Notes under the pieces: generated by a model
Told to the model about the DNA's origin: nothing
The model's input: only the letters and a program-made list of their open reading frames with translations
Database searches by the model: none
Position numbers and translations under genes: made by a program
From: DASZTV01 sp035548055
GTDB taxonomy: Bacteria > Actinomycetota > Actinomycetes > JAFAQI01
DNA length: 64,000 bases
Assembly: GCA_035548055.1 (NCBI GenBank)
Contig: DASZTL010000002.1
Coordinates: forward strand, 53,525-117,524
Direction of reading: 5' to 3'
Part shown: in pieces, positions 7,541-16,841 of the stretch
How the letters are laid out: each line of letters starts with the position of its first letter
Numbering within the stretch: the first letter of the stretch is position 1

Positions 7541-9024
7541 GCGGGCCTGTCGATCACGATGTCGTCATCATCGGCGCCGGCTTCGGCGGCATGGGCGCGG
7601 CGATCGAGCTCAAGCGACAGGGCTACGACAACATCCTGATCGTCGACCGCGAGGACGATCTCGGTGGCACGTGGCACGTCAATCACTACCCGGGCCTCGC
7701 TGTCGACATCCCGTCGGTGACGTACTCCTACTCCTTCGAGCCGAACCCGTACTGGTCGCGGTTGTTCGCACCGGGTGCCGAGCTCAAGCGGTACGCGCTG
7801 CACGTCGCCGACAAGTACGACCTGCATCGCCACATGCGCTTCGGCAAGGCGGTCGAGGGCGCGCGGTGGGAAGAGGACGAGCGTCGCTGGGTGGTCAACC
7901 TCGCCGGCGGGGAGACGGTGACGGCTCGCTTCGTGGTCGCGGCTACCGGCTACCTGTCGCAGCCGTATCGGCCCGAGATCCCGGGGATCGACGAGTACGC
8001 CGGCGACGTGCTTCACACCGCGAAGTGGGACGACGACTACGACCTGACGGGCAAGCGGGTCGCCGTGATCGGCACTGGTGCGACCGCCGTACAGCTCATT
8101 CCCGAGGTCGCCAAGCTCGCCGGCGAGATGACGGTCTACCAGCGCACGCCGATCTACGTGACCGCCAAGAACGACTTCGAGATGCCGAAGTCGGTGCAGA
8201 AGCTGTTCGCGCGGCTCCCCGTCACGCAGCGTGCCGCACGGCTGGTCAGTACTTCGCTGCTCGAGCTGCTGATGGTTGCGGGTGTCCTGCGCTATCGGCA
8301 GCTGAAGCGATTCAACGAGCGGGCCGCGAGCCTGGCGATCCGCAACATGAAGCGCACCATCAAGGATCCGGTGATGCGCGAGAAGCTGACGCCGTCGTAC
8401 GCGTTCGGTTGCAAGCGCCCGACGTTCTCCAACGACTACTACCCGACGTTCAACCTGCCGCACGTCAGCCTCGAGACGACCCCGATCGAGAGGTTCGAGC
8501 CTGACGGGATCGTCACGACCGACGGCAACAAGACGACCATCGACACGCTGGTGCTGGCGACCGGCTACAACATCTGGGACGTGAACTTCCCTGCGTTCGA
8601 GGTGATCGGGCGCGAGGGTCGCGATCTCGGCAAGTGGTGGCGGGACAACCGGTTCTGCGCCTACGAAGGACTGTCGGTTCCGCTGTTCCCGAACTTTCTC
8701 TGCCTCGCGAGCCCGTACTCCTACAGCGGGTTGTCGTACTTCACGACGATCGAGTACCAGATGACGCACATCGGACGGCTGTTCGGCGAGCTTCGGCGCA
8801 AGCAGGCCGAGACGTTCGAGGTGAGCGAGAAGGCGAACGAGGCCTTCCTCGACCGCATGACCGTGCTGCTGGGCGACTCGGTCTTCTACAACGGGAACTG
8901 CGGCCCAGCACGTAGCTACTACTTCAACCAGCACGGCGAGGCCGCGGTCCTGCGCCCGACCTCGACGTACAACACCCGCCGAGAGGCGAACAGCTTCCCG
9001 CTGACCGACTACCAGTACGCCTAG
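7537..9024 (+). CDS. Flavin-containing / Baeyer-Villiger-type monooxygenase
   Basis: The 495-residue enzyme has an FAD-binding Rossmann motif VVIIGAGFGGMG near residue 10, then DREDDLGGTWHVNHYPGLAVD, a BVMO-type fingerprint YAGDVLHTAKWDDD with the conserved His and Trp, and an NADPH-binding motif VAVIGTGATAVQ. The segment KRPTFSNDYYPTFNLPHVSL and the late ATGYN motif complete the family pattern. It would oxidise a ketone or another lipophilic substrate with NADPH and O2. GTG at 7537 overlaps the stop of the PF10118 gene (GTGA) and is the only start that places the Rossmann motif normally; the frame is open far upstream but that part is a shadow. Its stop meets that of the minus-strand hydrolase. 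Confidence 0.9.
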   Translation: MSGPVDHDVVIIGAGFGGMGAAIELKRQGYDNILIVDREDDLGGTWHVNHYPGLAVDIPSVTYSYSFEPNPYWSRLFAPGAELKRYALHVADKYDLHRHMRFGKAVEGARWEEDERRWVVNLAGGETVTARFVVAATGYLSQPYRPEIPGIDEYAGDVLHTAKWDDDYDLTGKRVAVIGTGATAVQLIPEVAKLAGEMTVYQRTPIYVTAKNDFEMPKSVQKLFARLPVTQRAARLVSTSLLELLMVAGVLRYRQLKRFNERAASLAIRNMKRTIKDPVMREKLTPSYAFGCKRPTFSNDYYPTFNLPHVSLETTPIERFEPDGIVTTDGNKTTIDTLVLATGYNIWDVNFPAFEVIGREGRDLGKWWRDNRFCAYEGLSVPLFPNFLCLASPYSYSGLSYFTTIEYQMTHIGRLFGELRRKQAETFEVSEKANEAFLDRMTVLLGDSVFYNGNCGPARSYYFNQHGEAAVLRPTSTYNTRREANSFPLTDYQYA

Positions 9025-9853
9025 GCCGTCGCGATCTCGGCGGCAAGCTGGTCGGGGAGCTCCATCGCGAAGAAGGTGCGGCCGCCGGCGACCTTGGTCA
9101 GGCTGCCGCTGGGAAATGCCGCGACCAGCCGCTCCGCGAAGCTGACCTTGAATGACGTGTCAGCATCGCCCCACACCACGTGAACCGGTTTGGTGAGCTG
9201 CCGAAGCGGGTCGAGACATCGAGTAGGTCGCTGGGTCGGATCTGGCTCATCAGCTTCGCTGCGTCGCGACGCACTGCCTTGTCGCGAAGCGCCGGCTCGA
9301 TCCAGCTCGCGGTGACCTGGGCGTCCGGCCTGCCCGCGAACAGCAGTCGGTAGCCGAGTCGGCTGTGCCGGATCGCGGTCGGCTTGATCGACAGGGCGAG
9401 TGGCTTGATCAGGGCGGCATGGCTTCCGGTCTTGATCAGCATCTTGAACTCCTTCGGCGGGAAGACGTCGAAGGCGTCGCAGTTGGTGAGCACCAACCGG
9501 CCGATCCGGCTGTGGTCAGTGTCGATGAGGAACTGGCACAACGCACCTCCGGTGTCGTTGCCGACCAAGGTGACGTTGGTGAGACCGAGCTTGGCCATGA
9601 AGTCGTTGATCATCCTGGCGATGCCGCGCGGGCTGAGATCGGCGTCGGCGTTCATTGCCTGCCGGTGCGAGCCGAGCGGCCAGTTGGGCGCATAGCTGCG
9701 AATGCCGCGTTCAGCCAGCTTGTCCGCGACGGCCGTCCACAGCTGGCCATCGACGAGGAGACCATGGACGAAGACGACAGGCGCCAGTTCGCTGTCAACC
9801 GGACCCGCCGCGCGATAGGTGATCGTGCCTTGTGTGAGCTCGACGCTATCCAT
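9021..9853 (-). pseudogene. Alpha/beta hydrolase interrupted by a frameshift
   Basis: From ATG at 9853 the protein is an alpha/beta hydrolase: oxyanion region FVHGLLVDG, nucleophile elbow VGNDTGG with Asp in place of the usual Ser, and a cap domain. In the first frame the C-terminus turns into Ser/Arg-rich nonsense after DLLDVSTR and stops at 9098. In the next frame the expected end appears: LTKPVHVVWGDAD (acidic residue), FAERLVAAFPSG, VAGGRTFFAMELPDQLA, stop at 9021. One base therefore appears to be missing between about 9201 and 9213. This is either a real inactivating mutation or a sequencing error. An Asp nucleophile is known from haloalkane dehalogenases, though this GNDTGG group is not proved to have that activity. 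No normal catalytic His is obvious in VAGGRTFF. Confidence 0.75.
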
Positions 9854-9920
9854 GGGTCGAGTCTGCCCCGCGATTGCCACCTGAGCACCTTCTAGCGTGC
9901 TCAGATCGCAATCGCCGCGG

Positions 9921-12900
9921 TCAGCCGGCGACGCCGAGGTATGACTCGACAACGCGAGCGTCCTCGAGCACGGTGGCCGGCACCCCCTCCGCGATCACCT
10001 GGCCGAGCTCGAGAGCGACGAGCCGGTCGCATAGCGAGGTGAGCAGCGGCATGTCGTGATCGATGACGAGGATCGTCGCGCCGGTCTCGTCGCGGACCTG
10101 TTTCAGCAGCGGCGCCAGGAGCTCCGTCTCCTTCTGCGCAACTCCCGCGGTCGGCTCGTCGAGCAGGACGACGGCGGGACGCTGGGCGAGTATGCACGCC
10201 AGCTCGACGATGCGTCGCGTGCCGGTGGAGAGCTCGCCGACCAGGCTGGTGGCGTACTTCGTGAGACCGAGCTTCGCCAACAGCTCCTGCACCTGTTCGG
10301 AGACGGCCGCCTCCGACAACGTCGATGCCGGAAGCCGTAACGCGGCGGCGACGAGGTCTCGTGAGTCCAGGTGCCGCTCAAGGGCGACCGCGACCGTCTC
10401 GGCCACGGTGAGGCCTGGGAACAGCCGTGCCTCCTGGAACGAGCGGCCCAGCCCGATGATCGCGCGGTCTGAGGATCCGAATGCCGTGACGTCCGAACCA
10501 CCCAGTACGACGCGACCCGCGTCTGCCTCGAGGAAGCCGCAGATCACGTCGAACAGCGTCGTCTTGCCGGCGCCGTTGTGACCGATCAGGCCGACGATCT
10601 CACCCTTGTGCACCTGTAGCCCGATGTCGTTGAGCACCCGTACGCCACCGAAGGACTTCCCGACGTCGAAGCACTCCAGCACCGTCGGCCGGGCAAGCAG
10701 CTCGGCGAGCTCCTTCGTCGCCGTGGCCGCCGACTTCTTCCGCGGCTTCTTTCCGTTGCTGCTCGTCGCCATCGCCGTCGCGCCGCCGATAAACACGGAT
10801 CGAAGGACATCGGTGCGCTCGAGCAGCTCTTTCGTCGGTCCGGCGAACCGCACCGTGCCGCGCTCCAGGAACTCCGCGCGCTCAGCTACCTCGAGCGCGA
10901 CGCTCACCGACTGCTCGACGATGAGCACGGTCACACCGTCCGCGACCAGCTCGCGCACGACTTCCAGCAGCCGTGCGACCACTGACGGCGCGAGGCCCAG
11001 CGAGAGCTCGTCGATAAGCAGCATCCGCGGCTTGGACTGCAGTGCCATCGCGAGCGAGAGCATCTGCTGCTGACCGCCGGACATCGTGCCGGCCAGCTGG
11101 CGTTCGCGGTCGACGAGCTGACCGAACAGCTCGAAGGCATGTGCCCGGCCGGCGGCCACCTTGTCCTTGTCCTTGCGCACCAGCCACCCGGCGACGCGAA
11201 GGTTCTCGGCGACGTTGAGTGATGGGAAGATCGACTTGGCCGGCACGAGGGACAAGCCCATAGCGGCGCGCGCCTCGGTGTTGAGCTTGGTGATGTCCTT
11301 GCCGTCGAACCACACCTTGCCGGGCGCGGCCGAGACGAGACCGGCGACCGCCTTGAGCATCGTCGACTTGCCGGCGCCGTTCGTACCCAGAAGTGCGACG
11401 ATCTCGCCGTCGGCGACGTCGAGGTCGACACCGAACAGCACCTGCATCGTCCCGTAGCTGACCTCGACGCCGTTGCACTGCAGCAGCGCGTTGCTCGCCG
11501 GTGCGTGCTTCGGGGCCGTCTGTGTCGTCGCTGCTGCAGCTGTCGTCGCCGGCGGTGGTTCGGCGGCTGACGCACTCACCGCGCCGTCGGCTGACGCCGT
11601 CAGATCGATGCCGCGACGGCGCGCCGCGACGTTGAGAAGCCGGTCCCGCAGGCCAAACACGACAGCGCCCAGCCCGCCCGGCAGCGCCAGGAGGATGAAC
11701 AGCAGCGCGGAGCCGGTGATGAGCAGCTGGTACTGCGGCCAGTAGTGCACGGCCAGTTGGATCAAGGCGACGCCGAGCAGTGCTCCGGTGATCGAGTCGA
11801 CGCCGCCGATGATCACCATCGAGAAGACCTTGAGGCTCTCGGACGGATCGTAGGTGTGGGTGCCGATCGCGCCGAGCAGGGTGGCGTGCAGCCCGCCCGC
11901 GAGGCCGGCGATCGCGCCCGCGACGACGAAGCCGAGCAGCTTGATGCGCGTCGTGGGCACGGCCATCGCGGCCGCGGCTCGTGGGTTGTCCCGCGTCGCG
12001 ATCATCACCCGGCCGGGACGTGCGCGGCGCACCCCGATCACCGCCGCGATGACGACGAGCAGGATCGCCAGGCACATGAAGAACAGCGTGCGTTCCGCGG
12101 TGACCGGCGAACCGGTGTTGATGTCGAGGTTGAAGCGCTTCCACACGACCGGGAGGGTGATGTTGCCCGGAATCAGTGACGCGAAGTTCGTGGGGTTGAA
12201 GAAGAACGCGTCCGCGGCGACGGCGAGCGCGAGTGTGGTGACGGCGAGATCAAGTCCCTGAATCCGCAACGCGGGAACACCGACGAGTACCGCAAGTGCC
12301 GCGCCCGCGACGGCGGCTGCGACCAGACAGACAAAGAAGTCCAGGTTCCAGTGGTTCATCAGGTTGCCGACGAGCACGCCGCCGAACCCGACGAACGCGA
12401 ACTGGCCGAGGCTGACCTGACCGGACCAGCCTGTCAGCAGCACGAGCGACACCGCGACGATTCCGTAGATCGCTGCGGTGCTGAGCAGCTGATTGCCGGT
12501 GGGGCTGACCGTCAGGGGCAAGATGATCGCCAGCGCGAGGAGTGCGACTCCGCCACCGATTCGGACCGCCATGACTTCGGGAAGCCGGCGAAGCTGGGCC
12601 GGGATCTCACGCGCGGCACCTCGGACCGACAGTGAGGTCTCCTCTGCGCCTTCCCGCCTGCCGGCCCGCTTCGGGAGCACCAGCAGGGCGAGCAGGATCA
12701 CTACGAGGAAGGCGACGTCTGGCGCGGAAGCTTTCGTGAAGTTCCAGGCCACGAGCTGCTGCACGATTCCGAGCCCGATCCCGGAGAACACGGCGATCGG
12801 CAAGGACTCCTTGTATGCCAGCACAGCCGCAGCGAGTGCGGGCAGCAGCAGCGTCGGTCCGGCGGCGGCATCGATGGTGAGGCCCTGTGACGGCGCCGGG

Positions 12901-13628
12901 AGGATGACGGCGATGGTCGCGAGCAGGCCGGAGACGGTCCAGACGATCGTCGCCATCCGGCGTACCGGTACGCCGAGCAGCAATGCCCGCTCGCGGTTGT
13001 CTGCGATCGCCCGTACCGCGATGCCGGAGTCGGTGCGCAGCAGGTACCAGCCGAGCGCCACGATCACGACTGGGACGGCAAGCACGGTCAAGAGGTCGTT
13101 CCCGGTGAACAGCACCGGTCCGACGTTGAGGCTGTGATGCGACAGCGACGTCGAGAAGCCGCCGACCAGCGACGGACCGCCCATCCATCCCGGTAGCAGC
13201 AGCTGGATTCCGCCGAGCACCTGAGCGAGGCCGATTGTCGCGACGGTGAGGATCAACCGGGACGACCTGGCGAATCGCCGGATGACCAGGATCTCGGTGA
13301 GCGCGCCGAGCAGAGCGCCCGATGCGAGCCCTGCCGCGATGGCGGCCGGCCAGCTCCAGTGCTGCGCGAGATAGAGCATCACCGCGATGGTGCCGCCGAC
13401 GCCGCCCATCGAGCCGTAGGCGAAGTTGATGATCCGGTCCGACCGGTAGGTGAGCACCAGGCCGAGCGCCTGCAGCCCGATGACCGAGCCAAACAGCGCG
13501 CCCTGCAGCACGATCCCGAACGGCGCGTGACCCGGTGAGATCAAACAGGCCGCGATGATCGCCAGCAACACGGCGGCGCCTGCGCTGATCGCGCCGTGGC
13601 GCTTCACCACGTCGGGGACTGCGAGCAC
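9921..13628 (-). CDS. Four-domain fused branched-chain amino acid-type ABC importer (LivH-LivM-LivF-LivG)
   Basis: One 1235-residue ORF carries a complete importer core. Residues 1-320 are a LivH-type permease (YRSDRIINFAYGSMG, VPVRRMATIVWTVSG); about 345-690 a LivM-type permease (TGWSGQVSLGQFAFVGFGG, GLAGGLHATLLGAIG); a Thr/Ala/Pro-rich linker follows. About 735-970 is a LivF-type ATPase (GTNGAGKST, TMSGGQQQMLSLA, MLLIDELSLGLAP, IVEQS); a Lys-rich linker follows; about 1003-1235 is a LivG-type ATPase (GHNGAGKTT, LSTGTRRIVELA, VVLLDEPTAG, IDHDM). The signature LSTGTRR departs from LSGGQ. These domains are normally four proteins. The GTG start lies 5 nt after the stop of the solute-binding gene, so the operon supplies the whole transporter. 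Substrate is inferred only from family. Confidence 0.9.
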   Translation of the reverse strand: MLAVPDVVKRHGAISAGAAVLLAIIAACLISPGHAPFGIVLQGALFGSVIGLQALGLVLTYRSDRIINFAYGSMGGVGGTIAVMLYLAQHWSWPAAIAAGLASGALLGALTEILVIRRFARSSRLILTVATIGLAQVLGGIQLLLPGWMGGPSLVGGFSTSLSHHSLNVGPVLFTGNDLLTVLAVPVVIVALGWYLLRTDSGIAVRAIADNRERALLLGVPVRRMATIVWTVSGLLATIAVILPAPSQGLTIDAAAGPTLLLPALAAAVLAYKESLPIAVFSGIGLGIVQQLVAWNFTKASAPDVAFLVVILLALLVLPKRAGRREGAEETSLSVRGAAREIPAQLRRLPEVMAVRIGGGVALLALAIILPLTVSPTGNQLLSTAAIYGIVAVSLVLLTGWSGQVSLGQFAFVGFGGVLVGNLMNHWNLDFFVCLVAAAVAGAALAVLVGVPALRIQGLDLAVTTLALAVAADAFFFNPTNFASLIPGNITLPVVWKRFNLDINTGSPVTAERTLFFMCLAILLVVIAAVIGVRRARPGRVMIATRDNPRAAAAMAVPTTRIKLLGFVVAGAIAGLAGGLHATLLGAIGTHTYDPSESLKVFSMVIIGGVDSITGALLGVALIQLAVHYWPQYQLLITGSALLFILLALPGGLGAVVFGLRDRLLNVAARRRGIDLTASADGAVSASAAEPPPATTAAAATTQTAPKHAPASNALLQCNGVEVSYGTMQVLFGVDLDVADGEIVALLGTNGAGKSTMLKAVAGLVSAAPGKVWFDGKDITKLNTEARAAMGLSLVPAKSIFPSLNVAENLRVAGWLVRKDKDKVAAGRAHAFELFGQLVDRERQLAGTMSGGQQQMLSLAMALQSKPRMLLIDELSLGLAPSVVARLLEVVRELVADGVTVLIVEQSVSVALEVAERAEFLERGTVRFAGPTKELLERTDVLRSVFIGGATAMATSSNGKKPRKKSAATATKELAELLARPTVLECFDVGKSFGGVRVLNDIGLQVHKGEIVGLIGHNGAGKTTLFDVICGFLEADAGRVVLGGSDVTAFGSSDRAIIGLGRSFQEARLFPGLTVAETVAVALERHLDSRDLVAAALRLPASTLSEAAVSEQVQELLAKLGLTKYATSLVGELSTGTRRIVELACILAQRPAVVLLDEPTAGVAQKETELLAPLLKQVRDETGATILVIDHDMPLLTSLCDRLVALELGQVIAEGVPATVLEDARVVESYLGVAG

Positions 13629-13633
13629 GTCTG

Positions 13634-15277
13634 CTACTGCCGACCCTTGTAGGGCGTGTGCGGGAAGTCTCCCCGCGGCAACGCATCAAGCGTGTAGCGC
13701 CGGCTGGCGAAGATGTACGCGCCCTTTCGGTTGTTGTAGACAGAGGTCGCGTTCGGATCCCAATAGATCTCGGCGCCGTCGAGGGTCGGCGTGTAGTGGC
13801 CCGGCGGGAAGCCCCAAGTGCCGAACTCGCTGGTCGCGCTGGTGGGGTAGGACCGCATCCCCCGCTCGAAGTTCGCCGGGGTCAGGTCAGGACCCGCGAG
13901 CTGAATCCCCAGCGCGAGCATGTACATCTGCGCGTAGATCAGATTCACGAACCGCGCCGGTTCGTCGTTGCGCACGGACTTGTACGCCGAGTAGCCGAGC
14001 GTCGCGGGGAAGGGCAGTGTCGGGCCCTGATAGGTCACGCCGAAGGCGTGCTGCCACTCTTTCTGGTCGAAGAGCTGGCCGACGATGTCCTGGTCGGTCA
14101 GCGCGACTCCGACAACTGCCCACTCCGGGAAGTAGTTCTGCTCGTCGGCGCGCTGCGTCAGGTAGACCGGCAGGATCGGGTCGCAGCCGCAGACCACGGT
14201 GGTGATGTGGTTGGCCTTGAGCTTCGAGATGATGCTCGCCGCCTGGTTGGCGAGGGTCGCGAGGTTCAGCTGGTACGGCACGTTCAGTGGGACCGCCTTA
14301 CCGGCCCGCTTGTAGATGTTGGTGCCGTTCTGGACGCACTCCTGGTACCACGGGTTGTCGGGCGCGATGGTCGCGAACTTGCGGGTCTGGTTCGAGACGT
14401 CCGGCCCTCCGAACACGGCCTTCTTCCCGGCCAGTGATCGGACGCCGACCTCGGCAACGGCCTCACTGACGCCGGTGCAGTCCGTCGCGATGCTCCAGGA
14501 GTACGGCGCGCGCTGCTCGAACCAGCGCTGCGACATGTAGGGAACGCCGAAGTTCATCACCTTGTCGCGGGACAGGGAGTCGGCGTACGGCTCGGTGCCG
14601 GCGCTCATGTCGGCGAATGCCTTGATGCTGGTCGCGACCTTCAGCGCGTCGGCGGCGGCCGCGGCCTGCCCGCCGCCGAGCAGCTCGTTGCTCTGCGAGC
14701 CTTGGCCTTTGAAGAACTTGAAGACCAGCTTGCGCCCGTAGAACTGGAAGTTCTTGTTGAAGTAGTCGGCCAGACCTTCGATGGTGCGGTTGGTGTCGGC
14801 CTGGGTGTCGTCGAACTGCGCGCCGCCGATCCGGGCGAGTGTCTGCTGGAACGTCGGGTCCCCGGTGATTCGGAACGCAACGGTGATCGTCGATCCCGTC
14901 ACGCCGCGCGAGGTCGCCCCGCCATTGTTGCCGGAGAACTCGACGCAGGGCGGTGCGTAGGGGTCACCCTTGACCTGCGGGCCCTTGCAGCCGCTCGGAG
15001 CTGTGATCGGTGCGCCGCTGGCGGAGGTGGAGGGGACCTCGCCGCCAACCGGGCTACCACCGGTCTTGCCACCGCCCTTCACCGGCGCGACCTCACCGGT
15101 GGGGCTGGTCGGCGTGACATCCGGCGAGGTCCCCTCGCTCGCCGTCGTCACCGTGACCCGCTGCGGCGCCTCGGTCGGGACGAAGGCTGCCATCAAGACG
15201 AACGCGACGAGTAGGCACGCGAGCGGGCCGTAGCCGCGCAGCAGGGGGCGTACCGGCGGCGGTGGGTTGGTGCTCAA
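13634..15277 (-). CDS. Membrane-anchored Liv-type ABC substrate-binding protein
   Basis: The 547-residue protein has a short cytosolic N-terminus, one hydrophobic segment (LACLLVAFVLMAAFVP, about residues 19-34), and then a long Pro/Thr/Ser/Gly-rich linker to about residue 95. The rest is a type I periplasmic-binding-protein fold of the LivK/amide-binding kind (ITVAFRITGDPTFQQTLARI, FYGRKLVFKFFKGQGSQSNE, VVCGCDPILPVYLTQRADEQ). No lipobox Cys is present, so it is held by its N-terminal helix instead of by lipid, unlike the lipoprotein at 41.2-42.5 kb. The TTG start overlaps the upstream stop (TTGA). It feeds the fused transporter encoded directly downstream. Confidence 0.85.
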   Translation of the reverse strand: MSTNPPPPVRPLLRGYGPLACLLVAFVLMAAFVPTEAPQRVTVTTASEGTSPDVTPTSPTGEVAPVKGGGKTGGSPVGGEVPSTSASGAPITAPSGCKGPQVKGDPYAPPCVEFSGNNGGATSRGVTGSTITVAFRITGDPTFQQTLARIGGAQFDDTQADTNRTIEGLADYFNKNFQFYGRKLVFKFFKGQGSQSNELLGGGQAAAAADALKVATSIKAFADMSAGTEPYADSLSRDKVMNFGVPYMSQRWFEQRAPYSWSIATDCTGVSEAVAEVGVRSLAGKKAVFGGPDVSNQTRKFATIAPDNPWYQECVQNGTNIYKRAGKAVPLNVPYQLNLATLANQAASIISKLKANHITTVVCGCDPILPVYLTQRADEQNYFPEWAVVGVALTDQDIVGQLFDQKEWQHAFGVTYQGPTLPFPATLGYSAYKSVRNDEPARFVNLIYAQMYMLALGIQLAGPDLTPANFERGMRSYPTSATSEFGTWGFPPGHYTPTLDGAEIYWDPNATSVYNNRKGAYIFASRRYTLDALPRGDFPHTPYKGRQ

Positions 15278-16734
15278 GTCTCGATCGCCATCCTCGCGAG
15301 TCGGCTTCGTCGCCGCACGACGAAGTAGTCAGCGCCCGCGATACCCCCCAGAGCCGCGAGTGCGATGAGTCCCACCGCCAGGCCGGCACCCCGTCCGCAG
15401 GACGGTCTACCCGCGGGGCTGGTCGTCGAGCAGCTCGAGGCCACGTCCCGGGTCCCGCCTGCGACCTGCGGAGTGGGTACCGGCGCCGGCAGATCGGACA
15501 CCGCAGGCAGCGGACCGCCGGTGCCGGTGTCCCCACCGATTGCTGGTGTGCTCGTGTCGCCGCCCGGCGGCAGCGTGGTGCCGCTTGTTCCGGTGTCGCT
15601 GTCGCCGTTGCCGAACGGGTTGGCGTACGTCGCGTCGTCGGTCTGGGCCGTCGTGCCGCCGAAGTTGAGCGAGAACTGCCCGACGCCGTCGAGCGCGGCG
15701 ATCATCAGGTTCACAGCGCCGTAGGCGCTGCCGAACGTGCAGAACGCCTTGTTGATGGCGTCGGCAGCTGGGTCGAACACGGTGTGAACCAGGTTCAGGA
15801 TCGGGACCAGAAGCATCTTGCCGAGCGCGGAGTGCTTGATCCCGATCGACAGCGGGGTCATGGCGAGCTGAGCGTCGTCGTGGCTGACCTCGGGGAGCTG
15901 GACGAGCAGCCCGGTCGGCTCGAGCGCCTTGTTCACGGCCTTGAACGTCGACAGCAGGGCGGCCGTCGATGCGGTCGGGAGCTTGGTGCCGCCGATGCTG
16001 ACCGTGGACACGGTGAACGTCGAGGAGGAGGTGGGATTCATCCCGGTCCGAACCGAGGTCTCCCAGTGCAGTCCGCCGAGCCGGACCGGTCCGAGCTGCA
16101 TGGTGGCGAGGTCAGCAGTCGAGTCCGCGACTCTCGCCTTGCCCGGATAGAGGTGGGCGTGCGCGGTGCTGGCCAGGCCGCGCACCGTGACGATGCCCGG
16201 AACCTCGAAGCGGGTGCCGTTGAACTCGGAGGTCGCGTCCTCGTTCGGCGGTGGCGACGACCTCACGTGTGTCTTGCCGAGGGCCGCGGTGGCGTATTGG
16301 TTGTCCGCGCCGCCGAGGCTCTCCTTGGTGTCCACCTCGCCGGCGTTCGACTCGGCGGCGATCGCCTTGGGCAGCTGGTCGGGGGTCAACACGGGCGGGG
16401 TGGCGCCGCACTGCACAGTCAGCGAGTTGCCGATCAGACCGAGATCGAGGATCTGGCCTGAGGCTTGCGAGAGCGAGTTGCGGTACTGCGCGACCGAGCG
16501 CCCGAGCGTGATGGTCGCTGCCAGGCCTGCGTCGCGCGGATCGAACTGGAACGCCTGCGAGGTCGCCACCGCCGTCCCGGGGACGAACTGGGTCGCGTCC
16601 GTCGCGGCGACAACCGCCTGATCGCGCGGGTTTGCCACGGCGGGCGCCGCTCCGACGCCCGCTGAAACTGCTGTCACGGCCGCGATGGCCGTGACGCATA
16701 ATCCGCGGGGCGGGCCCCCGCGACGGCGCATCAC
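15274..16734 (-). CDS. Unrecognised exported protein with C-terminal membrane anchor
   Basis: I do not recognise this family. The 486-residue product starts with basic residues and a signal peptide (VTAIAAVTAVSAGVGAAPAVA), then a beta-rich middle with repeated Thr/Ser/Gly runs, a Gly/Thr/Pro/Asp-rich stalk from about residue 370, one transmembrane segment (LAVGLIALAALGGIAG) and a short basic tail RRRSRLAR. This is the layout of a type I membrane protein facing the cell wall. The start is taken as GTG at 16734 because TAGTGT lies 8 nt upstream; GTG at 16746 and ATG at 16731 are in the same frame. Its stop overlaps the start of the solute-binding gene, so it is the first gene of the fused-transporter operon and may be a receptor or wall-side partner. 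Confidence 0.75.
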   Translation of the reverse strand: MMRRRGGPPRGLCVTAIAAVTAVSAGVGAAPAVANPRDQAVVAATDATQFVPGTAVATSQAFQFDPRDAGLAATITLGRSVAQYRNSLSQASGQILDLGLIGNSLTVQCGATPPVLTPDQLPKAIAAESNAGEVDTKESLGGADNQYATAALGKTHVRSSPPPNEDATSEFNGTRFEVPGIVTVRGLASTAHAHLYPGKARVADSTADLATMQLGPVRLGGLHWETSVRTGMNPTSSSTFTVSTVSIGGTKLPTASTAALLSTFKAVNKALEPTGLLVQLPEVSHDDAQLAMTPLSIGIKHSALGKMLLVPILNLVHTVFDPAADAINKAFCTFGSAYGAVNLMIAALDGVGQFSLNFGGTTAQTDDATYANPFGNGDSDTGTSGTTLPPGGDTSTPAIGGDTGTGGPLPAVSDLPAPVPTPQVAGGTRDVASSCSTTSPAGRPSCGRGAGLAVGLIALAALGGIAGADYFVVRRRSRLARMAIET

Positions 16735-16742
16735 GAGGTTGG

Positions 16743-16748
16743 ACACTA
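16743..16748 (-). promoter_or_regulatory. Leaderless -10 box for fused-transporter operon
   Basis: On the minus strand TAGTGT is 8 nt before the GTG at 16734. It would drive the three-gene operon reading down to 9921. Confidence 0.45.
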
Positions 16749-16841
16749 AAAGCGCACGTCACGCGCGGCAAGGGTGGTGAGTCTGGCGCGCCGGGAATCA
16801 CCGGTAATGATGTCGCGTTGACCCAGACCAGGAGGAAGTGG

